IMG/VR virus record: IMGVR_UViG_3300043395_000716
Span: 1-23,427 of that record
DNA: 23,427 nucleotides
From: a virus
Reading direction: 5' to 3' (one strand)
Position numbers and translations under genes: made by a program. The first letter of the stretch is position 1, and each line of letters begins with the position of its first letter. Positions 13,901-22,900 of this stretch are shown here, piece after piece. The notes beneath the pieces are model-generated. The model did not search any database and was not told where the DNA came from. It worked only from the letters and a program-made list of their open reading frames with translations.

Positions 13901-16900
13901 TTTAACATCATTAAATCCAGAAAAGATATTAGGTTGTAATGGAGCTACATTGTTCTTAAGGAAGTACCTGTATATATTAGAAGCGCTTGATGAGTAGTCT
14001 TTATTATTAAATGTTTCATTTACAGTAGCTGTATCATAATAGATTTTACCATCTTGGTATAATGCACCTCTTCTTAGAAACTCTGCTCTCTTTAAAGCAA
14101 ACTCGCCATCTATTTCTCTACCGCGATATACTTTACCTATCTTGAAACTATAGTAGTCATTTTGGAATAAAAAAGGAATAATCTGTGATCTAAATGATTC
14201 AATAGCTCCTTCTGGGTCTCCTGCAAAAGAAGTACCGCGTGCTATATATCTACCTATGTTTTCTTCACTAAGGTAGTTATTCATAGCTGGAGAAGAAGTA
14301 ACCGGGAAGAAAGGCTCCCATAGTTCAAGCATAAAGTCTTGGACCTTAAAGCTTCCTATTGGAGAGTTTGCAATGATAGCTTCAAATACCTCTTTGTCAA
14401 AACCTCTTTCTTTAGCTGCTTTATTTTCTTTTTCCAATTTAGCTCTTGCTTCAAACAAGCTACCACTACGTGTAGTATCATAGTTCATAGCAAGCTTAAT
14501 TTCCGTAAGACCTTTAGACATCTGCTCCAGCTCTAAGAAATGCATAAATGCTTTTCTATCTTCTTTAGTATATTTTTGGGTACTGTTAAAGTTTTCTATA
14601 TTCTTTTTTAAAGCTTCTTTTGTAAATAGACTAGCATCTGCATCAGATACTAGTTCTTTTATAGCATTAAAGATTTGCCATTTATCAGGCTTACCTGTAA
14701 AGCTACTTTGGCTGGTCATGCTCTGAGGATCCCAGATAAAACCAAATTTAGGATCTAAGAATAGAATATTATTTCTAGCATCTACAGCATGCTGATTTTC
14801 ATCTGACTCCTTATCAATTAAAGGAGCAAACGTACCTCTTCTTAGTTTAGAATCTTTTACATACTCTCTAATCATAGGTTGAGATACAAAGAGAGCTGCT
14901 TGCTCTAAAGATACTCCGGACTGTACTAATAATAGTAATATAGGAGCTAGCTCTTTATTTCCTTGTAAGTCAAAGATCCATTCATCTTTTTCTACGTCTA
15001 CCCAACCATTAATCAACTGAGAGAATACATCTGAAATTTTATTTTCATTGTTTACATCATACATATGAGAAAGAGAGATCTTGCCATTTATAGTGTTATG
15101 TGGCATCAAGATTCTATTTGTCAAGTAGTATGGGTTTCTTTCTTTCTTGGTCTGACCTTCTGTTGTACTAATTTGAGTTACATCAGATAAGTAAGCACCA
15201 ATACGGTTAAAGATAGTATTATAAGTATTGTCTACAGCTCCTAAACCTAGTGCTGCTTTACCTACAGCATTATAGTCAAGCTTGTAAATATTATAAAGAG
15301 GCTCATAGATTCTTGTAGCTGAGAAACCTTTATCTTTACTTGCAAACTTGTTACGTGAAGAGTACTCTCTAGTCATCTTTCCTAAATCTTCTGATATAGG
15401 CTTAGCAATGTCAGTACCATTAGGAGTAACCAAGCTAACAAAGTTTGCCGGATCTGAAATAAGATCTATAGAAGCATACATTAAACCATTTTCTAATCCT
15501 TTAATGGAAATATCATCCGTAGGTAAACTAATCTCAAAGTCTGTTTTTGATTCTAGAATGTTAAGTATCTCTTGATCTTCTGGAGTTAAAGTATATACAC
15601 CATCTGTTCCTTCAGCAGCATCTAAAATTATATTTACATTATCCTTGCTAAAATCTAAATCAGGATTAGCTTCTTGTAACTCATTTAAAAATTTACTAGT
15701 TAACTTAGCTTTGTTTACTTTTTGACTAATGTTAGGCATCTGAATTGTCATCTTATCAATGTCAAAGTCAGATCCTGATTTAGCTACAATCTCAGCTGGA
15801 GGAATAATAATATTACCTGCTTCTTCTGGTAAGAACTCATATACTTCCATGAATTCCATAGAGTTCAAACCTTGTACAGGAATACGAACTCCCATCATGG
15901 TAATCATCTTTCTGTTATTACCTTCTGATAACCAAGCTTCATCTTTAATTAATCTATTAAGAGCATCTGTTTTACTAATACCTTCAGACTCAGATAGTTC
16001 CGCTACTTCTTTTAAATTAAGTAGTTTCTTAAACTGTCCTTGTAAAGCTACTTTAACTTTCATAGCCTTGGTACCAGCTGCATCTTGCTTATAGAAAGGA
16101 AGATCATTACTACCGTACTTTTCTATATCAGCTTCTGTAGCATTAGCAAATTTACCTGCTGCTTCAAATCCAGCACCAGATACTTGAATAAGAGCTTCAC
16201 CATTAACCTTTTGACGGATTAATCTTTTATTGACTACAGCTGTCAAAAGTTTTTCTATTTGACCTCTATAACTAGACAAGTCAAAGTTTACATTAGGTGA
16301 AGTCTTAAGATCATTGATAAATTCTAATTCATTATCAGCAATCTCTTGTCTAGATAATTGTTTTTCTACAAAATCTAGTAACTTTTTAAGATCAGGAGTA
16401 TTAGTTTGTTCTGTCCAACCTACTTCTCTAACAAGCTGTTGTTTTAATTTAGCTGTAAGAAGTGCTAACTTAGATTCATAAGTTTTTACTTTCTTCCAAA
16501 GTTTAGATTCACCTTCTTTATCTTCTACTTTACGCCATTCTTCTACACGTGTTTGCTTGTCTGTGATCTGGGGCTCAAAGTCAATAGGTACTCCATTTTC
16601 TATAATACCTTCTTCTACAAGCTTACGTAGCTGGGTAGAGAATGTAACTTTACCTTTGTATTCTGGAGCCACCTCTGTTTGATCTTTCATGTAATCAGCA
16701 AAGACAACATTAGGTGTAAACTTATACTCCGGATCATTTATACTAAGCTTACGCGTCTCATTATCAAGGAAGTTATCAAACTTACCATTTGTGCCTATAG
16801 TAGCAATCTTAGAACCTGATTCAAATAAAGAGTAGTCTATTTGTTGTTCTACCATTTTATTATGAAGCTGCTCTAACTTAGTACCTTTAATTACTGTTGG

Positions 16901-19900
16901 CACCAAAGGCATTAATGAGAATTTATGAAATGCGTATACAGGAAGCCCGTCTGTTGCTAGAGGTCCCCAGTATTGCATCTTCTTAACTGGGAAGAACTTA
17001 GCTACATCTAACGCAGATACTTCCTCACCAGCTAGGATTTTATTATAAAGCTTTTCATGTACATTAGTATCCCACTTATTAAGGGATTTCATAAGAAGTC
17101 TATATGAGTCAAGAGTAATCCACCCTTGAGCATCTCCTTCTTTCATAGCACCATAAGCCTCATCAAATCTTTTCTTAATAACTTCTTCAGCTTTATTAAT
17201 TTGTTCCTGAGAAGCATTTAAAGATTTAAGTCTTGTTGTTTCTGCATCTATTGCAGCTTTAGTATATTCTTTTAGATATTCAGACTTAGTTACTTTATCA
17301 GCAAATACAGATGATCTAAATGTACCATCATAAGCTCTTTGCTCTACTGCAGGTCCTGTATACCATTTAGATTTAGAGTAGCTACCTCTTTTGTTATTTA
17401 CAAAGTTTTGGAAGTCTACTCCAGTTCTTGGGATTTCTCCTGTAGAACCTATACCCGCATTACGCTTATGAAACTCTTCTTTTAAATGATTATATAAAGC
17501 AGGATCACCGTAGAATACAATACCTGTTTCTACATTATGGATGTACTGATTAAAAGTAAATGCTTCTATTAAAGATCTTTTTACATCTGCAGGGTTTAGA
17601 TCTGAGAACTTTTCTCCTGGCTTCATGATCTTGTTAGTAATAGCTCTAAATAAATAAGGGCTATCCATAGCACCGGAAGCATCTAAAAGAGCTATACTTT
17701 CATTAACAAGCTTATCAAGATAACTATTAAGTTGTGTATCAATATCATTCAACAACTTAACATTAGAATCTAAGTGCTCTAAGAACTGTTCTACTGTAGT
17801 AATGTCTTTATCTTGTAGCTTAAGTAATTCTGTTTTTTGATCAGCCGTTAAGATGTCATCAAACATTTGGAACTTGCTACCTGTATCAGCAAGAGTAACA
17901 ATCTTACCACTCTTTCTATAGAGTAGTTTATCTTTAGCAGACTCTTCTGTTTTAGCTTTATGAATTCTTTCAAACTCTGCAGCTAAGTATCCACGCATAG
18001 CACCAAGTACTTTAGATCTTCCGGGACTAATACCCATGTTATCTGACCTAAAGTCTGAAGGTTCAAAATAATGTTTACTCTGACTCTTTACACCTTCTCT
18101 AGCACGTACAATCTGGTATAGAAATGTAGAACTCTTACCAGCATGACGCACAGCTTCTGATGTACCATATACAAGATTCATGTAGAAGTCTTGTAAGAAC
18201 TTAGTAGTAGGATCTGATATAGATGACTTGATACCAGCAATTTCAAATTCTTCATCACGGATTTTACTTCCGTCCATGTCAAGAATATTAATTCTTGCTT
18301 GTACAAGCTTCTCTCCTCCTACAGTTACAATTCTTCTAAACTTCTCAGCGCTCTTCATGTCATAAAGCTCATCTAATAAAAGACTTACTTTAGACCAAGG
18401 AGTTCTTTCTGTAGAAAGGTGATTCATTCTAGATATAGTACCATTAGCTGTATTCTGTACAACATCTGTATCTTGTACTACATCCTGGAAGTTCATACCG
18501 TCATTTAAAGAATCCGCCATCTTTGTGATGGTGTTTGGATTACTTCTTTCATACTTGGTTTTACCCATAGTAGTAGTAACAGTACTATTAGAGAAGTCTC
18601 CAGTCCAGCGTAAATAAAATTTACCTAGCTCTTTCTTAATTGTATTACTTGCACCTAAGTTATACCCTGTTTTGTAGTTAGGATTAGTTAGGTCGTTGAA
18701 TATATCATTAACATTTTCAATAACTATGATGTCCTTAGAGTTACCTTCCTTGATTCTATCAGCATTAAATCTGTTAATAGTGTTTAGCTTCATAGCCAAA
18801 CCTTTAATCATTTCCGGATAACCTGTTGCCTTATCCTGAAGACCATTTCTTACAGCTTCTACATTAGGCATTGTAACTCCCATAGCTTCTAAAAACTCAA
18901 ATATTCTAGTAGGATAGTTACGGTTAAACTCTTTCATCAAAGCTTCTGTATCAAGATAGTTTCTTCCTGTCTTAGGATTTCTCTTGATATAAGCTGTTTC
19001 ATTAGAACTAAACTGGGACTGCATTTTATTGTAAACCTTTGTAGTCTCGCGACTTGCTTCACCAGGTTTAACTGTAACTTTAGCAATCTTTTTTGTAGTT
19101 ACTTGAGTTTCATTACCAGCATCATCCTTTCTTGTAACCTTTTCTCTTTGAATCTCAACATCTAGATTTACAACATTAACACGGGGCATTGTAAGAATCT
19201 TTTCAATGCTACCCCACATGCTATTCTCTAATTCTGTTTTTACTTCTAAAGGACTTCCTACTTTATTTAGGAACTGACTTACTATATAATTTGAGCTAGC
19301 TAATTTCTTTAGTGTATTATAAACCTCTATGGCATTTTTAGAACCTTCTGTTAAGTTAGAAAGCTCATTGAATACTTTAATCTTGTCTTCTAACTCCGCA
19401 AAACCTAGGTCATTCAACACAGGTTTGTTTTTCTTAAAGTCTTCTTCAGAATCATACTTGCGTATGCTAGACATGACACTTAATAATTTAGGATCTGCTA
19501 AATTAATAGAAGCTATTTCATTACCTGATTTATCAGCATACTCACTTCTACTAGTAATATCTTGTTGGTCTGATTCTTCTGTGTATGCTGAGAATCTTAG
19601 TTTTTCATATTCTCCAATAACACCTAATCCATTTTGAGCATATTCAGACTCTCCAAAGTTATTTATCATCCAAGTAAGAAGATCTATCTTCTTTTTTAAT
19701 TGGGCTGGAACTCTAGAAGTTTTGCTTGCTCTTTCATTAAGTGCATTAAGTTTATCTTGTAATGTTTTTTGTACATAATTATAAGTACTTTTTCTAGTCT
19801 TAAGATCTGTAAGAATTCCTAAGGTATATGGTGCAGTTGCTTTGCCGGCAATCTTAGCTTTTGCATTTAGCTCATCTACAGCATCAGACATAATAGAATC

Positions 19901-22900
19901 TATAGTAGCAAATGCTAGATGGGATTCCGCATTACTTAAAATCTGAACAGGATCTTCTTTTCTAGTAGCTTTAATTTTATTAAGACCTTCTGAAAAACTT
20001 GCTTCTATTTCAAAGTTAGGTGTACTTAAATCTCCTACACGTAGTTTTTCAAACATGTCAGAGATATTCTTATCTGCTTTTGCATCTGCTAAGGTTTCTC
20101 TTGTAGAAGACCCACCAAACAAATGCTGCAGTGCTGTATAAATAGCATCAAAGATTTTAGCAATAACAGATTTTTTAGACTTCTCATACTGACCTTTACC
20201 TCCACGCAACATGTGCTCACGGAACTGCTCAGCTAACCATTCTTCTGCTTGTAGTTTATTAGCTTCAGAATACTTAACTTCATTCCCCATATAGTCTGAG
20301 AAACTACCTTTCTTCTTACGTACTTGATTATATAACTCTTCTCTCTGAGCATTGGTTAAGAACACCTGAGAGAAACCATGCCATGCTTCATGATACAAGT
20401 CTGATGTGTCAGCGCCTTTCCATAGAGTAATACCGGCTTTAGTCCAGGTAGCTACACCAGCAGAAGTCATGTTTACAGCATTGAATGCTAACGTCAAAGG
20501 AATAATATCGCTAAGCTTTCTACCATCTGGTAAAGTAAGACTCATATACCAAGGAATAGCTTGACTTAGTTGTTCTCTTGTAGCTGCTAGATTTCTTTTC
20601 TTTTGAGTATCCAGCATATTAAAGATATCTGGATCATTTAAATTATCTGCAATATTATCTAGAATATCTTTAGCACTCTTAGATGAGTTTTGAATATCTG
20701 AATTTTTGATAGCCTCTTGAGCCTTTTGACTTTTTAAATCAACAAGATCTTCTATTTGTGCATTAAACGCATCATTTATATTAGCAAGAACTTCAATAGA
20801 AGGCATAGGAAATACTAAATCTTTATGCCTGGGATTTCCAGCAGATCCTAACTCATGGGATCCACGACCAAATCCACCAAAGTAAGAAGATGTGACATGT
20901 ATAATTTTTTCATCATCTGTTACGTTAATTTTGTTAGTTTGATTATCCTTGGTGTTACCTGTTCGCTGAAAAGTTTCATCATAATACTTTAACTTTTCAT
21001 AAAGATTTAATAAATACTTACGTGTATCTGCAGAAAGTTTTGCTAAAGTTTGCTTAGATATATCATTGGTTCGTTTATCATTAGCTTCATAAAATGCTTT
21101 TTCAAAAATTCTAAAAAGTGTTTGTTGTGTAATATTAGGCAGATTTGCAGACTTGGTAGGTGCTGGTTGAGTTGGTTTATTTTCTACAGAAGTTTCTTTA
21201 GTAGTTGTTTGTTGAACAAACTTTTTAAATCCTTCTATATCTTGTTTAGAACCTAATTCAGTAATAACATCTGAATCAAAAACTACATATACATCTTCAG
21301 GTTTAGTTTGATATCTGCTGTCATAAGTATCTTTAATAATTAATCCGTCATGTCCTAGTTCTTTAGCTTTCTGAATTCTTTCAAAGTAAGTTTCTTCTCT
21401 ATATTTTTCTCCTTTGTCTGAGACGATTAAAGGATTTTTTAGTTTAAGAGTAAAAGGTCTAATAAATAAATTTTCAAAAGGTTTATCAGTTATACTTCTA
21501 TCTTTGTCTATATATACACCAGCATCTGAATCATAAGTATCCTTTAAATGCTTTGTTCTTTTTTCAAGTTGATCTGTGAATTTAATTTTTGCTTTTATTA
21601 TAGATCTCTTAGACGGATCAATCAACTTGCTTAAAATGTTTTTAGTAGGTTTAGGAGCCAACTCAGCATTTTTACTATTTTCTAATTGCTTCTCTGCTGA
21701 TAATAGTTCGTTTTCTCTACCTGGATTTTTTTCTACTATTTTTTTATACCACTCTACAGACTCTTCAGCCCATTTTATATCTTTCTTTTTAGTTTCTTCA
21801 GGTGATTCTAGTTGAGATAAATCATAATTATCAATATCTGTATATACATCACCGTACTCATCACTGGAATCAAGCACTGTTCCATCTATATAAATAACAA
21901 CTGTATGGTATATAGTATCATAATCCTCTATATCTTCTTCATAATAGTAGCGTCCTATTTCATCAGAAGACTGAAGCCTTAATTCGGGTTTTTGTTTAAT
22001 TAAAGAATCTACATTAAGAGTATCTCCTCTTTTATCTAAGTAGGATCTGGATACATCTCTTGAACCACCAAAGAAAATACCTTCTTTTGCAGAAGCGGCT
22101 CCTGTATAACTTCCAAGTTTTGATATATCAAACTTTTCAAAGTATTCCGGACTTCCATGATAAACAATAGGTGTATCTTTAGTATTAAGATATTGAGAGT
22201 ATTGTTCAGGTGTTCCTACACTAGCTAATTCAGGATTAGAATCAAATAGTTCTGCTACTTCTGGTTTAGTTTTAGTAGTTTCTTCAACACCTAAAGCCGC
22301 TGCAACAAACTTACCTGTTGGTAAGAAGTTAAGATATGAGTTAAATGGAGTAAAATCTCCACCTTCTATCTTTTTACCTACGGATGCATTTTCTGTAACA
22401 AACTGGCTGTAAGGAACTATGTTTTCAGATAATGTAAATACTCCATTAGATTCTTTAACAGAGAACTTGTTTATGTTCTTAGCTGTGTTTTTGTAAACAT
22501 ATCTGCTGGGTACTATATTACCTTGAGAATCTTTTGTTTCAGTTAAAGCTTTTACAATCTCTTCCTCACTAGCTTGAGCTATAGGTTTTCCATTTAAGAA
22601 ATACTCCTTGCTTTTAGAATTAAAACCTAATCCTGTAGTAGTACTTGGTGCTAGATATGGAAATAATAAGCTAGCTTTTTGAGTTGTTGTTAGTTTTTGA
22701 CCACCTCTTACTACATCATTAAGCAAAAGACGAGCTATGTTTCTAGCTACATCTTCCGAAAAGTTATTCATTATTATGGCTACATCCTGCTGGTATCTAG
22801 GTACTCGCATAAATGGAGCTCCTGACTCATCAACTCTAAACTCTATAGTAGGGTATAATGATTTAGATAACTGTGTTAAAGGCACAAGGGCTTTAGAAGA

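Noticed and set aside
15759-16094. Plus-strand 111-codon open frame
   Set aside because: It is antisense to the best-conserved part of the RNA polymerase core (including the DFDID codons); composition is that of a reverse-complement shadow.
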